Below, one piece after another: positions 11,692 to 21,754 of a stretch of 64,000 nucleotides of DNA. Numbering within the stretch: the stretch's first letter is position 1; the number at the start of each line of letters is the position of its first letter. A program made the translations under genes and the position numbers. The notes beneath the pieces were generated by a model. It saw only the letters and a list, made by a program, of their open reading frames with translations. It searched no databases and had not been told where the DNA came from. Where the stretch lies: positions 62,001 to 126,000 of the forward strand of contig CAIIXF020000058.1 in the NCBI GenBank assembly GCA_903813345.2, read 5' to 3'. This DNA comes from Owenia fusiformis. Its lineage: Eukaryota; Annelida; Polychaeta; Sabellida; Oweniidae.

Positions 11692-11958
11692 CAATGACTT
11701 TGAGTAAGCAAGTACTCTCTTTTCCTTGCACATTAATAGTGTATTTAGCAGTGTCAGTTGGGGAACAATCGTCAACCACTAAGGTATGTGTGGTATAATC
11801 AATGGACATTTTGTGGTGATCACTAGGTGTAAGCTCAATGCCATCTTTGTACCATTTCGCCTTGAGGATAGGTCTTGATATCTCACAAACAAATGTAGCA
11901 GTCTTTTTTTCAAAAACTGTCATATCTTGAAGCGGTTTTATAAACTCCACTGGGGATT
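11692..11958 (-). CDS. E38: Ig I-set domain exon
   Basis: 89 codons opening E-S-P-V-E-F-I-K-P-L. B-strand Cys in T-F-V-C-E-I-S-R, Trp in A-K-W-Y-K-D-G, F strand T-D-T-A-K-Y-T-I-N-V, end L-K-V-I-G before GTAAGG. Confidence 0.92.
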
Positions 11959-12169
11959 CTGAAATGTGTTATTAGAGGGTAAGCAGTATATTCATGGTGT
12001 CAGTGCATCATATGGTGATGTGTAGATTAAACGAGATGGTGTATGCTTTGAAAGCAGTGAGAATTAGTAATCATTCAAAAGAATACATAAATGAACATGT
12101 AGAGAAACATCATTTATGGTTTATGATTGAGTGGTGTAAGCATACTTCGAACTTTATTATAGAACATAC

Positions 12170-12436
12170 CATCCACATAAAGAGTAGCTTTAGATGTTAC
12201 ATCTTGTATTTTGATGCTGTATTCAGCTTCATCATCGAGCACACAGTCTTTGATAGTAAGAGAGTGTATTGTTGAATCCATATCAATCTGAACTCTTTCA
12301 GACTCTTGAACCTCTTCACCTTCGATATACCATGTGGCCTTTTGATCAGGCTTTGAAATTTCACATTCAAATGATGCTGTTTCTTTTTCCATCACTGTGA
12401 CATCTTTAAGTGGAGTCATGAAGACAAGTGGGGCTT
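12170..12436 (-). CDS. E37: Ig I-set domain exon
   Basis: 89 codons opening E-A-P-L-V-F-M-T-P-L. B-strand Cys in S-F-E-C-E-I-S-K, Trp in A-T-W-Y-I-E-G, F strand D-D-E-A-E-Y-S-I-K-I, end L-Y-V-D-G. Confidence 0.93.
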
Positions 12437-12637
12437 CTGAGAAAACACACAAGAGTGGATTAGATAAAGAAAGAGATATTGAAAAGTTAATATATGAATT
12501 CCTTAAAGTACAGTTAAAGATAAAAGAGAGAGAGATAGACCTACACAGTTCATTTCCGTATCATGAATACCCTAAACCCAGATAATTCCATATATCATAA
12601 AGTAGAGCCTACATATTTGTTTGATATAAGCAAGTAC

Positions 12638-12904
12638 CTTCAACAAGTATCATTGCAGTGGATTCCTTCTTATCAATCCTGATAGTATAGTCTGCCTCGT
12701 CATCTAGTTCACAATCATGAACCACAAGATAGTGTTTTGTGCCATCAACTTTCATTTCATATTTATCTGATGGCTTTAAGAGCTCGCCATCCATAAACCA
12801 TGTTGCCTTTTGGTCAGGTTTGGACACCTCAGTATCAAGAGTTGCAGTTTCATTTTCCACAACAAACACATTCTTCAATGGGTCAAGGAACTCTATAGGC
12901 AGCT
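12638..12904 (-). CDS. E36: Ig domain exon lacking the B-strand Cys
   Basis: 89 codons opening E-L-P-I-E-F-L-D-P-L. The B strand reads T-L-D-T-E-V-S-K, Thr replacing Cys; Trp in A-T-W-F-M-D-G; F strand D-D-E-A-D-Y-T-I-R-I. It therefore has neither of the canonical Ig cysteines. Confidence 0.92.
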
Positions 12905-13146
12905 CTATAGAAGAATTCACACATAGAAAGAAAATAAGAATGCATTTCACATTAGGCCAGTGTTAAAGCAATGACCCGAGTGAAATTTTCTGCATGATAT
13001 TCAGACTGATCATAGATGTGATAGAAAAATAAGAGAAAACAACACAAAGATATTAATTCATCAGTCTGTAGAAGACAAAGAACAGATTCAACTTGCATGC
13101 TTTTGTAAAGAACATTTTTACAGGTTCATGTAGTAATGGGCCTCAC

Positions 13147-13413
13147 CTTGGACAGTCAGTTTTGCTTGAGACTTCTTTTCTTGGACATTGATTGTATACT
13201 CTGCCTCATCATCAAGAACACAATCCTTTACGGTCAGGAAATGTTTCTTTCCGTCAACTTTGATATCATATTGTCTACCAGATTTAATTTCCTTGTCTTC
13301 TCGGAACCATTTTGCAATTTGGTTTGGTTTAGAAACTTGGCATTCAAATGTTGCAGTTTCTGTTTCCATAACTGTGACATCAGAAAGTGGTGTCAAGAAT
13401 TCAACAGGGAGTT
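13147..13413 (-). CDS. E35: Ig I-set domain exon
   Basis: 89 codons opening E-L-P-V-E-F-L-T-P-L. B-strand Cys in T-F-E-C-Q-V-S-K, Trp in A-K-W-F-R-E-D, F strand D-D-E-A-E-Y-T-I-N-V, end L-T-V-Q-G. Confidence 0.93.
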
Positions 13414-13560
13414 CTAAAGAAAAGAGAAATGGAATATAGAAAGGAAATAAGATACATACAGTGCATATAGTTAGGAGGCAGTATAGTAATACAGTATACA
13501 GCAAAACAGACAAAATGAGATACTGCATACAAAAGCATGTTACATTTATGAATTTCTTAC

Positions 13561-13827
13561 CATCAACGCAAAGTAAACATTCAGAATCTTTTCCTTGGAC
13601 ATTGATGGAGTACTTTGCTTCATCATCAAGGATACAGTCTTTGATAGTTAATGTATGTTTTGTTCCATCAACTTTAACTTCATATCTATCTCCAGATTTG
13701 ATTTCCTTTCCTTCACAGAACCATTTTGCTTTCTGATTTGGTTTAGAAACTTCGCATTCCAATGTTGCAGTTTCCTTCTCCATAACTGTGACATCAGAAA
13801 GTGGTATTGTGAATTCAACAGGGAGTT
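13561..13827 (-). CDS. E34: Ig I-set domain exon
   Basis: 89 codons opening E-L-P-V-E-F-T-I-P-L. B-strand Cys in T-L-E-C-E-V-S-K, Trp in A-K-W-F-C-E-G (extra Cys), F strand D-D-E-A-K-Y-S-I-N-V. Close sister of E35 (shared S-D-V-T-V-M-E and N-V-Q). Confidence 0.93.
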
Positions 13828-13969
13828 CTAAGAAAGTGAAGAGTAAAAGGTTATTGGCAAAGATAAATTTGGAATATACAAGCGAAGAGCAGATATTAGT
13901 TTGCCACATCTACAGGACAAATAGAAAATATTGTTACATTCATACAAGAAATATTAATGAGTAAGCTAC

Positions 13970-14236
13970 CTTCAACAAGTAGTGTGCATTTTGAAGATAC
14001 ATCTTGGATTGTAATTGTATATTCAGCTTCGTCATCCAACTCAGAGTTTAAGATGACAAGGAAGTGTCTTGTTTCTTCAATTGTTATCTGGTATCTCTCA
14101 GAAGGTTTGATCTGTTCACCATCTTTGTACCAAGAAGCTGTTTTATTAGGTTTGTTAATCTCACATTGTAGCTTAGCAGTTTCCTTTTCAACTACTGTGA
14201 GATCTTTCAGTGGAACAGTGAATTCTACAGGTGCTT
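13970..14236 (-). CDS. E33: Ig I-set domain exon
   Basis: 89 codons opening E-A-P-V-E-F-T-V-P-L. B-strand Cys in K-L-Q-C-E-I-N-K, Trp in A-S-W-Y-K-D-G, F strand D-D-E-A-E-Y-T-I-T-I, end L-L-V-E-G. Confidence 0.93.
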
Positions 14237-14356
14237 CTAAAAGAGAAAAGGAAAGACTCATAGACAGGAGTGGTAAAAGGTGAAAGCAGAGTATAACAAG
14301 CATTATAAAGAAAAGTACTTGGAGAGTATGGAAAATGCCATAATACTATATCTTAC

Positions 14357-14623
14357 CATTGACAAGGACCATACATTTGGAATCTTTGTCTTTAATTTTG
14401 ATGGTATATTCAGCTTCGTCATCTAATTCAGATGGATTGATAATGAGATAATGTTTGGTAGCTTCAATTCTTATTTCATATCGCTCATTTGGCTTGATTT
14501 CTTTTCCATCCTTGTACCAAATGGCGGTCTGATTGGGCTTGTTGATCTCACACTCAAGTGTGATGATTTCGTTCTCGGTCACCTCTTGATCTTTCAGTGG
14601 GACAGTAAACGTAACTGGTTCTT
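14357..14623 (-). CDS. E32: Ig I-set domain exon
   Basis: 89 codons opening E-E-P-V-T-F-T-V-P-L. B-strand Cys in T-L-E-C-E-I-N-K, Trp in A-I-W-Y-K-D-G, F strand D-D-E-A-E-Y-T-I-K-I, end L-V-N-G. A more distant relative of E28 to E31 (shared V-P-L-K-D and N-K-P). Confidence 0.93.
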
Positions 14624-14772
14624 CTGAGAAAAGAAAGAAAATGTTGTAGCTAGAAGATTCAAGAAGAGAACTGAAGTAAAAACTAAAACACACATGTGAT
14701 TTATTAAAAAGCCAGTATCTATCTTGATCTGATAAACAATTAATTTAAAGAACCAGTTATCAAGATGTATAC

Positions 14773-15039
14773 CATTGATCAGAACTTTTCCCTTGCTTTC
14801 TTGATCACTGATTTTCACAGTGTACTCTGCTTCATCATCAAGTTCAGTTGGTTTGATTATCAGGAAATGTTTGGTGTCTTCTACTCTGATCTCATATCTA
14901 TTACTTGGTTTTATTTCTTCTCCATCCTTGAACCAAGTGGCCTTCTGTCCAGGCTTGTTCACCTCACATTCTAATGCGACCTCTTCCTTCTCCATGACTT
15001 CTTTGTCTTTGAGAGGCACAGTGAAACTGACGGGTTCTT
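14773..15039 (-). CDS. E31: Ig exon, recent duplicate group
   Basis: 89 codons opening E-E-P-V-S-F-T-V-P-L. B-strand Cys in A-L-E-C-E-V-N-K (Ala where E28 to E30 have Thr), Trp in A-T-W-F-K-D-G, end K-V-L-I-N-G. Confidence 0.93.
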
Positions 15040-15080
15040 CTAAAGGGTGGAATAAAAACAGGAGGTAAGGCACAGAAGAC

Positions 15081-15376
15081 AGATAAGAACAATGTTTCAC
15101 TCATTGTCAATTAGGAAGCATAGAATTAATTAGAAAAGTAAGTAACATTGGTTAACATGAAGAAATTAATATACAGTATACAGAGAAAACAAGTTTACAA
15201 GGAAAACATAAATGAATGTACAAATGAGACAGATAAGAACAATGTTTCACTCATTGTCAATTAGGAAGCATAGAATTAATTAGAAAAGTAAGTAACATTG
15301 GTTAACATCAAGAAATTAATATACAGTATCCTGAGAAAAACACATTTACAGGGAAAACATAAATGAATGTACAAAT
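15081..15376. repeat. 150-bp direct duplication in the intron between E30 and E31
   Basis: The segment starting AGATAAGAACAATGTTTCAC at 15081 recurs at 15231 with only a few changes; a third partial copy begins near 15736. Confidence 0.8.
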
Positions 15377-15426
15377 GAACAGTTAAATGGTTAATAATAC
15401 AAAGGTTCAGTTAAGAAGGTATATAC

Positions 15427-15693
15427 CATTGATCAAAACTGTTCCCTTGCTTTCCTGATCACTGATTTTCACAGTGTACTCTGCTTCATCATCAAGTTCA
15501 GTTGGTTTGATTATCAGGAAATGTTTGGTGTCTTCCACTCTGATCTCATATCTATTACTTGGTTTTATTTCTTCTCCATCCTTGAACCAAGTGGCCTTCT
15601 GTCCAGGTTTATTCACCTCACATTCTAATGTGACCTCTTCCTTCTCCATGACTTCCTTGTCTTTGAGAGGCACAGTGAAACTGACTGGTTCTT
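15427..15693 (-). CDS. E30: Ig exon, recent duplicate group
   Basis: 89 codons opening E-E-P-V-S-F-T-V-P-L, with P-S-N-R-Y-E-I and T-L-E-C-E-V-N-K. The upstream flank (AAAGGGTGGAATAAAAACAG) is shared with E31. Confidence 0.93.
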
Positions 15694-16015
15694 CTAAAGG
15701 GTGGAATAAAAACAGGAGGTAAGGTACAGAAGACAGATGAGAACAATGTTTCACTCATTGTCAATTGGGAAGCATAGAATTAATTAGAAAAGTAAGTAAC
15801 ACTGACTGGTTCATCTGAACGGTTGAAGAATAGGGAGCAATAGGTACATCGGACAGAAATAGAACATCCATTCATTATTTGATCATTATTGTTATTTGGG
15901 AGAGAAAAACAGAGGATTTAGTATAGAAGGTTAGGAAAAGTAAACAGTAGTGTTATAAGGTAATAAATATTGAGAAATTAATGTACATTCAAAGGACAAG
16001 GTAAAAGGCATATAC
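15694..16015 (-). other. Intron between E29 and E30 with a relic exon edge
   Basis: 322 bp. At about 15800-15830 there is a ~30-bp copy of an exon 5' edge plus acceptor (ACTGACTGGTTC then ATCTGAACGGTTGAAGAATA) with no exon body, another scar of the tandem duplications. Confidence 0.65.
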
Positions 16016-16282
16016 CATTTATCAAAACTGTTCCCTTGCTTTCCTGATCACTGATTTTCACAGTGTACTCTGCTTCATCATCAAGTTCAGTTGGTTTGAT
16101 TATCAGGAAATGTTTGGTGTCTTCTACTCTGATCTCATATCTATCACTTGGTTTTATTTCTTCTCCATCCTTGAACCAAGTGGCCTTCTGTCCGGGCTTG
16201 TTCACCTCGCATTCTAATGTGACCTCTTCCTTCTCCATGACTTCCTTGTCTTTAAGAGGCACAGTGAAACTGACTGGTTCCT
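16016..16282 (-). CDS. E29: Ig exon, recent duplicate group
   Basis: 89 codons with the same protein sequence as E28 apart from, at most, a residue or two. P-S-D-R-Y is shared with E28, against P-S-N-R-Y in E30 and E31, so E28/E29 and E30/E31 are two pairs. Distance to E28 is 486 bp. Confidence 0.93.
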
Positions 16283-16501
16283 CTGAAGGGTTGAAGAATA
16301 AGGGGGTAACAAGGGCACATCAGACAGACATTAAATATCCACTCATTTTTTGTTTATTATTGTTAATTAGGAGAGGAAAAACAAAGGATTAAGTATAGAA
16401 GGTAGGGAAATGTAATCATTAATGTTATAAAGGAAAACACTGAGACATTAATGTACAAAGAAATAGTCATTAGAAGAAAGGACTGGTTAAAATGTATATA
16501 C

Positions 16502-16768
16502 CATTGATCAAAACTGTTCCCTTGCTTTCTTGATCACTGATTTTCACAGTGTACTCTGCTTCATCATCAAGTTCAGTTGGTTTGATTATCAGGAAATGTT
16601 TGGTGTCTTCTACTCTGATCTCATATCTATCACTTGGTTTTATTTCTTCTCCATCCTTAAACCAAGTGGCCTTCTGTCCAGGCTTGTTCACCTCACATTC
16701 TAATGTGACCTCTTCCTTCTCCATGACTTCCTTGTCTTTAAGAGGCACAGTGAAACTGACTGGTTCCT
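16502..16768 (-). CDS. E28: Ig exon, recent duplicate group
   Basis: 89 codons opening E-E-P-V-S-F-T-V-P-L. B-strand Cys in T-L-E-C-E-V-N-K, Trp in A-T-W-F-K-D-G, P-S-D-R-Y-E-I, F strand D-D-E-A-E-Y-T-V-K-I. Almost identical at DNA level to E29 to E31, and the upstream flank (GAAGGGTTGAAGAATAAGGG) is shared with E29. Confidence 0.93.
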
Positions 16769-16986
16769 CTGAAGGGTTGAAGAATAAGGGGGTAACAAGG
16801 GCACATCAGACAGATATTAAATATTCACTCATTATTTGTTTATTATTGTTAATTGGGAGAGGAAAAACAAAGGTTTACGTATAGAAGGTAAGGAAATGTA
16901 AACATTAAATTTATAAAGGAAAACACTGAGACATAAATGTGCAAAGAAACAGTTGTTAGAAGAAAGGACTGGTTAAAGGTATATAC

Positions 16987-17048
16987 CATTGATAACAAAC
17001 TGTTCCCTTCATTGTCTTTGAGAGGCACAGTGAAACTGACCAGCCTTT
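16987..17048 (-). pseudogene. Dead Ig exon with internal deletion
   Basis: The first ~40 bp (acceptor side, S-F-T-V-P-L-K-D) and last ~22 bp (donor side, ATCAATG|GTATAT) of an E28-type exon are fused, with the ~205 bp between them missing. Both splice dinucleotides survive, but the 62-bp length is not a multiple of three, so inclusion would shift the frame. It sits 485 bp from E28, the spacing of the duplicate array. Confidence 0.8.
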
Positions 17049-17161
17049 CTGCATCATGTATTAATAGATAGTGAAATAGAAACAGTTGGGCATTTCTAAT
17101 AGGGAAAGGTTAATAAGCATTTTTAAAGTATTAATAAGAATATAAGATATAATATATGTAC

Positions 17162-17428
17162 CATTTACAAGAACAGTTGATTGAGATTCTTTCCCCTTTA
17201 TGTTCACAGTATAGTTAGCTTCATCATCAAGTTTGGAATCCTTAATGATGAGGAAATGTTTGGTGCCCTCAACTCTGATCTCGTATCTCTCATCTGGCTT
17301 GATTTCCTGGCCATCTTTGTACCATTTGGCAGTAAGATCTGCTTTGGTAACCTCACATTCCAGCGCTACAGTTTCTTTTTCCTCAACCTCAGAGTCTTTC
17401 AGAGGTACTGTGAATTCTACAGGTGCTT
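17162..17428 (-). CDS. E27: Ig I-set domain exon
   Basis: 89 codons opening E-A-P-V-E-F-T-V-P-L. B-strand Cys in A-L-E-C-E-V-T-K, Trp in A-K-W-Y-K-D-G, F strand D-D-E-A-N-Y-T-V-N-I, end L-V-N-G. Confidence 0.93.
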
Positions 17429-17666
17429 CTGAATGGGGGAACATAAAGATATCATGTTAGTATTGTAAACTCTTGTATAAGAAGACAGATAGGTGAGTAA
17501 AGGTTGTGGTCATTTTGTCAATATTGAGAATATAGATATTAAAAGAGAGTAAAACCAAAGCAGGAAATCAATATGTATTGAGTTGACATAAAATATATAT
17601 ACAGATAGACATGTATTCTGGGAAGATAGTTTGAACATTGACAAAACCTTTAGAATCATCTTATAC

Positions 17667-17933
17667 CTTCTACAAATAAGGTTCCAGTGGTATCTTTATC
17701 TGCTATCTTCACTGTATATTCAGCTTCTTCATCAAGTGTTGGATTCTTAACAGTTAAAGTGTGTGTCACTCCATCAACTGCTATTTGATATGTTTCATCA
17801 GGTTCTATTGGTTCGCCATTCTTAAACCAGGTGGCTATTTGATCAGGTTTAGACACCTCACATTGAAGACTAGTGGTTGCCTTCTCAGCTGTTGTTACAT
17901 CTTTGAGAGGCATGGTAAACTCAACGGGGAGCT
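17667..17933 (-). CDS. E26: Ig exon of the K-A-T family
   Basis: 89 codons opening E-L-P-V-E-F-T-M-P-L. B-strand Cys in S-L-Q-C-E-V-S-K, Trp in A-T-W-F-K-N-G, with A-E-K-A-T where E23 to E25 have K-E-K-A-T. Ends L-F-V-E-G. Confidence 0.93.
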
Positions 17934-18070
17934 CTATTGAGTAGAAAAGAAAAGGAACAATGAAAAGGGTTAAAAGGTAATGTATATGTTTTGGAAAGGG
18001 TTAGGTACAGTTTGGGAACATCAAGAGAGTTAAGAAGAGAGTAATGGGTATTAAGAGAAAGGAATAGTAC

Positions 18071-18337
18071 CTTCTACAACCAGTGTTCCTTTGGTATCCT
18101 TTTCTGCTATCTTCACTGTATATTCAGCCTCCTCATCAAGTGTTGGATTCTTAACAGTTAAAGTGTGTGTCACACCATCAACTGTCATTTGATATGTGTC
18201 ATTAGGTTCAATTGGCACTCCATTTTTGAACCATGTTGCTACTTGATCAGGTTTAGACACCTCACATTGAAGGCTTATTGTCGCCTTTTCCTTTGTTGTA
18301 ACATTTTCAAGTGGTTTTGTGAATTCAACAGGGAGTT
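18071..18337 (-). CDS. E25: Ig exon of the K-E-K-A-T family
   Basis: 89 codons opening E-L-P-V-E-F-T-K-P-L. B-strand Cys in S-L-Q-C-E-V-S-K, Trp in A-T-W-F-K-N-G, F strand E-E-A-E-Y-T-V-K-I. Ends L-V-V-E-G. Confidence 0.93.
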
Positions 18338-18446
18338 CTGAGGGAAAGATAAAGCAAGAATATAGTATTAAATATGCAAAGAGAAGGGGGAACATAATGC
18401 AAAGAAAATATCAGAGAAGTATAACATTAAAGTCAATATGCAATAC

Positions 18447-18713
18447 CTTCAACCATAAGTGTTCCCTTAGTGTCTTTATCAGATATTTTCACTGTATATT
18501 CAGCTTCTTCATCAAGTGTTGGGTTCTTAACAGTTAAAGTGTGTGTCACACCATCAACCATCATTTGATATGTGTCATCAGGTTCAATTGGCACTCCATT
18601 TTTGAACCATGTTGCTACTTGATCAGGTTTAGACACCTCACATTGAAGGCTTATTGTCGCCTTTTCCTTTGTTGTAACATTTTCAAGTGGTTTTGTGAAT
18701 TCAACAGGGAGTT
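18447..18713 (-). CDS. E24: Ig exon, 376-bp tandem duplicate of E25/E23
   Basis: 89 codons opening E-L-P-V-E-F-T-K-P-L. B-strand Cys in S-L-Q-C-E-V-S-K, Trp in A-T-W-F-K-N-G. The 5' half is almost identical to E25 and the 3' half to E23, placing a duplication junction inside the exon; both neighbours are exactly 376 bp away. Confidence 0.93.
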
Positions 18714-18822
18714 CTGAGGGAAAGATAAAGCAAGAATATAGTATTAAATATGCAAAGAGAAGGGGGAACATAATGCAAAGAAAATATCAGAGAAGTATAA
18801 CATTAAAGTCAATATGCAATAC

Positions 18823-19089
18823 CTTCAACCATAAGTGTTCCCTTAGTGTCTTTGTCTGCTATCTTCACTGTATATTCAGCTTCCTCATCAAGTGTTGGGT
18901 TCTTAACAGTTAAAGTGTGTGTCACACCATCAACTGTCATTTGATATGTGTCATCAGGTTCAATTGGCACTCCATTTTTGAACCATGTTGCTATTTGATT
19001 CGGTTTAGACACCTCACATTCAAGACTGACTGTGGCCTTTTCTTTTGTAGTCACACTAGTAAGTGGTTTTGTGAACTCAATTGGAATTT
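18823..19089 (-). CDS. E23: Ig exon of the K-E-K-A-T family
   Basis: 89 codons opening E-I-P-I-E-F-T-K-P-L. B-strand Cys in S-L-E-C-E-V-S-K, Trp in A-T-W-F-K-N-G, F strand D-E-E-A-E-Y-T-V-K-I. Its 3' part and the following intron are near-identical to those of E24. Confidence 0.93.
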
Positions 19090-19209
19090 CTGTTAAAAAG
19101 AGGAAATGTTGAATAAGAAAAAGTAAAGGTGAACAAGATTATTGGGGAAATAGCATTAGAGAGATGAGGAATTGTAAGATGTGTAAAGAATAAGCGTTAC
19201 AATATGTAC

Positions 19210-19476
19210 CTTCAACAACAAGTTTTCCTGTACAGGCTTTAGCTGCTAGTTTCACTGTATATTCTGCTTGGTCGTCAGGAGCTGCCTCCTTGACAATAAG
19301 TGAGTGTTTCACTCCTTCCACTTTGATTTCATGTGTTTCATCTGGTTTGATCTCCTCACCATTCTTGAACCAAGTGGCAATTTGGTCAGGCTTTGAGACT
19401 TCACATTCTAGAACCGTAGTTGCTTTCTCCTTGGTGACAACATCCTTGAGAGGGGTAGTGAACTCAACACCAACTT
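19210..19476 (-). CDS. E22: Ig I-set domain exon
   Basis: 89 codons opening E-V-G-V-E-F-T-T-P-L (the usual Pro replaced by Gly). B-strand Cys in V-L-E-C-E-V-S-K, Trp in A-T-W-F-K-N-G, F strand D-D-Q-A-E-Y-T-V-K-L. Shares V-T-K-E-K-A-T with E23 to E26, so it belongs to their duplication family. Confidence 0.93.
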
Positions 19477-19641
19477 CTATTATTGAAAAGAAAAGATAGG
19501 GTATTGTTATGGGCAAAGATGTAGCTTTATCAGGATAGGAGAGGAAATAGAATATGAAGATATAGTCTAAAACAAGCAAGCAAGCATGCATATTCTAGAG
19601 AGAAAGGATATATTAAGTAAAGGTGAAAAAGGAGAAAGTAC

Positions 19642-19908
19642 CTTCAACAAAGAGTGTAGCTTTGGACTTCCTATCCCCAATCTGAACAGTATATTCTGCC
19701 TCATCATCCAAGGTGCTATCTTTAATAGTTAACGTATGTTGCGTTCCCTCGATGGTGATCTCATATTTATCATCTGCTTGGATTTCTATACCATCTCTGA
19801 ACCACTTCGGTATTTGGTCAGGTTTGGACACCTCGCATACCATGCTGACAGTCTCATCTTCCAAGACGTCAGAGTCTTTCAGTGGGATGGTGAACTCAAC
19901 TGGTTTTT
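19642..19908 (-). CDS. E21: Ig I-set domain exon
   Basis: 89 codons opening E-K-P-V-E-F-T-I-P-L. B-strand Cys in S-M-V-C-E-V-S-K, Trp in P-K-W-F-R-D-G, F strand D-D-E-A-E-Y-T-V-Q-I. Ends L-F-V-E-G. Confidence 0.93.
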
Positions 19909-20149
19909 CTGATACAGAAATAAAGGATTAAGATGACAGAAAAGATAAGACAAAAGAAATTGGCTTGAAGAAAAACATTTAAAAAGGAGTTTGACAACTA
20001 GGAGAAACTACACAGGTAATCATTTTGTAATTCGTAGTATCTACATGTATATCCTGGTTTAGAGAAGTCTCAGATCAAGAATTTCAATATTATACATAGG
20101 AAAGAAATAAGCAACATACATAAAGAAGACAGTCTTAGTACAAACGAAC

Positions 20150-20416
20150 CTTCAACATGTAATTTAGCTGATGATTCTTCATCTTGAACCTTTAAAGTGT
20201 ACTCAGCCTCAGCATCAAATGATGCATCAGGGATAGTGAGTGTATGACTGACACCATCCATTGTTATCTTATAACCACTTGTATCATCAATAGGTTTACC
20301 ATCCTTCAGCCAGGTCACATGGGCATTAGCCTTGGTCAATTCACATCCAATAGTAACAGTTTCATTTTCCATGCATTTGGTTTCCTCTAGTGGTTTTGTT
20401 ATATGTACTGGTTCTT
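20150..20416 (-). CDS. E20: Ig I-set domain exon
   Basis: 89 codons opening E-E-P-V-H-I-T-K-P-L. B-strand Cys in T-I-G-C-E-L-T-K, Trp in V-T-W-L-K-D-G, F strand D-A-E-A-E-Y-T-L-K-V. Extra Cys in the A' strand (T-K-C-M-E), shared with E19. Confidence 0.93.
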
Positions 20417-20597
20417 CTATAAATCCATGCAAACAAACAGTAAAAGTGGATATACACACAAGAGAAGAAAGAGACAGAAAAGTAAATAAATACACAAAGA
20501 TTCAACAGCACAGTTACAATGAAAGGTAGTAGAGTTAGACAGAGTTACACAGTTAGAAAGATGGAAAAGTTCAAAGATTTAGAGACCCATATATTAC

Positions 20598-20864
20598 CTT
20601 CAATGATGAGAGTAGCAGTTGATAACTTTTCACCAAGTTTCACAGAATATACAGCAGCCTTTTCAAATGAGGCATCAGGGATAGTTAATGAATGTTTCAC
20701 TCCATCCACCTCAATCTTAAACTCATCGGCCTCTTCAATTGGTACTTCATCTTTCATCCATGTTACAGGAGCATTGGGTTTGGAAACTTCACACTCAAAT
20801 GTTACAGACTCATGCTCCATACATTTTGTTTCTTTCAGAGGAATGGTGAAGTCAATAGGCTCTT
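20598..20864 (-). CDS. E19: Ig I-set domain exon
   Basis: 89 codons opening E-E-P-I-D-F-T-I-P-L. B-strand Cys in T-F-E-C-E-V-S-K, Trp in V-T-W-M-K-D-E, F strand K-A-A-V-Y-S-V-K-L. It shares T-K-C-M-E and T-I-P-D-A-S-F with E20, so the two are sister duplicates. Confidence 0.93.
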
Positions 20865-21063
20865 CTGTGGGAGGACAGGGAAAACAGAAATAGGAAATGA
20901 GATTCACACATCAAAACACGAGGAAGAATTCAGGATATATAAAAAACAGAAGACATTTGACAAAGTAAAGGATAGCAAACACCCATCAAACATAAAGGCT
21001 GCCTTCAAAGCCATAATAGCCATAATATCATGGTAGCCACAAAGAGATTTGAGCTTTACTTAC

Positions 21064-21330
21064 CCTCAACTGTTAGTTTAGCTTTGGAGTTCTGGTCTTG
21101 GGCAACTATGGTGAAATCAGCAGTCATATCCAGTGTAGCATCTGGGATCCTCAGTGTGTGTGTTACACCTACCATCTCAATTTGATACTTGTCAGATTTC
21201 TCAATAGGTTTCCCTGCTTTGAGCCAGGTGACTGGACAATCTGGTTTGGAGAGCTTGCAGGTAAATGTATGGCTTGTGTGTTCCATGATGGTGGCATCTG
21301 TCAGTGGTTCCACAATGCGTACAGGTTCTT
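21064..21330 (-). CDS. E18: Ig exon, first of the 41-domain tandem block
   Basis: 89 codons opening E-E-P-V-R-I-V-E-P-L. B-strand Cys in T-F-T-C-K-L-S-K, Trp in V-T-W-L-K-A-G, F strand M-T-A-D-F-T-I-V-A, end L-T-V-E-G. Donor GTAAGT. Confidence 0.93.
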
Positions 21331-21640
21331 CTGCAACACCAACATCATTCATATATAACTGAACATCATCATTCACATGAATTAGGGCATCATGAACATA
21401 ATCTATTTCATTTTGAGTTTGAATGTTTTACATGTTGCAAATCATACTAGAGCCATTTTAGTTTGGGTTATTGAGGCGCATTCATCTGTACACTCTTTTA
21501 AAATCAGATAAGAGGCTCCTGTAATTCCTAGATCACATTCATCGTACATCTCTCTCACATACAAGCAAGCATTACATCAACCTCGCACAGTGTATTGCAT
21601 TGTTATTAATATGAGTTGTAGATTGTTAAAGTATACAAAC

Positions 21641-21754
21641 CTTGAATGTCTGGTGTTAATGTTATAGGAGATTCAGAGATATTTCTTGTTGTTAATGTTA
21701 AAGAAGATTCAGTTGGTTGAACCTCATCAGGAGTTATTACATCTGGTTGTAAGT
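21641..21754 (-). CDS. E17: small Thr/Pro linker exon
   Basis: 38 codons with a strong acceptor (CTTACAG) and GTTTGT donor, phase 1 to 1. Opens D-L-Q-P-D-V-I-T-P-D-E-V and includes a doubled S-L-T-L-T / P-I-T-L-T motif. It has no Met start, so it is easy to miss. Joins the PEVK-like exon to the tandem Ig block. Confidence 0.72.
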
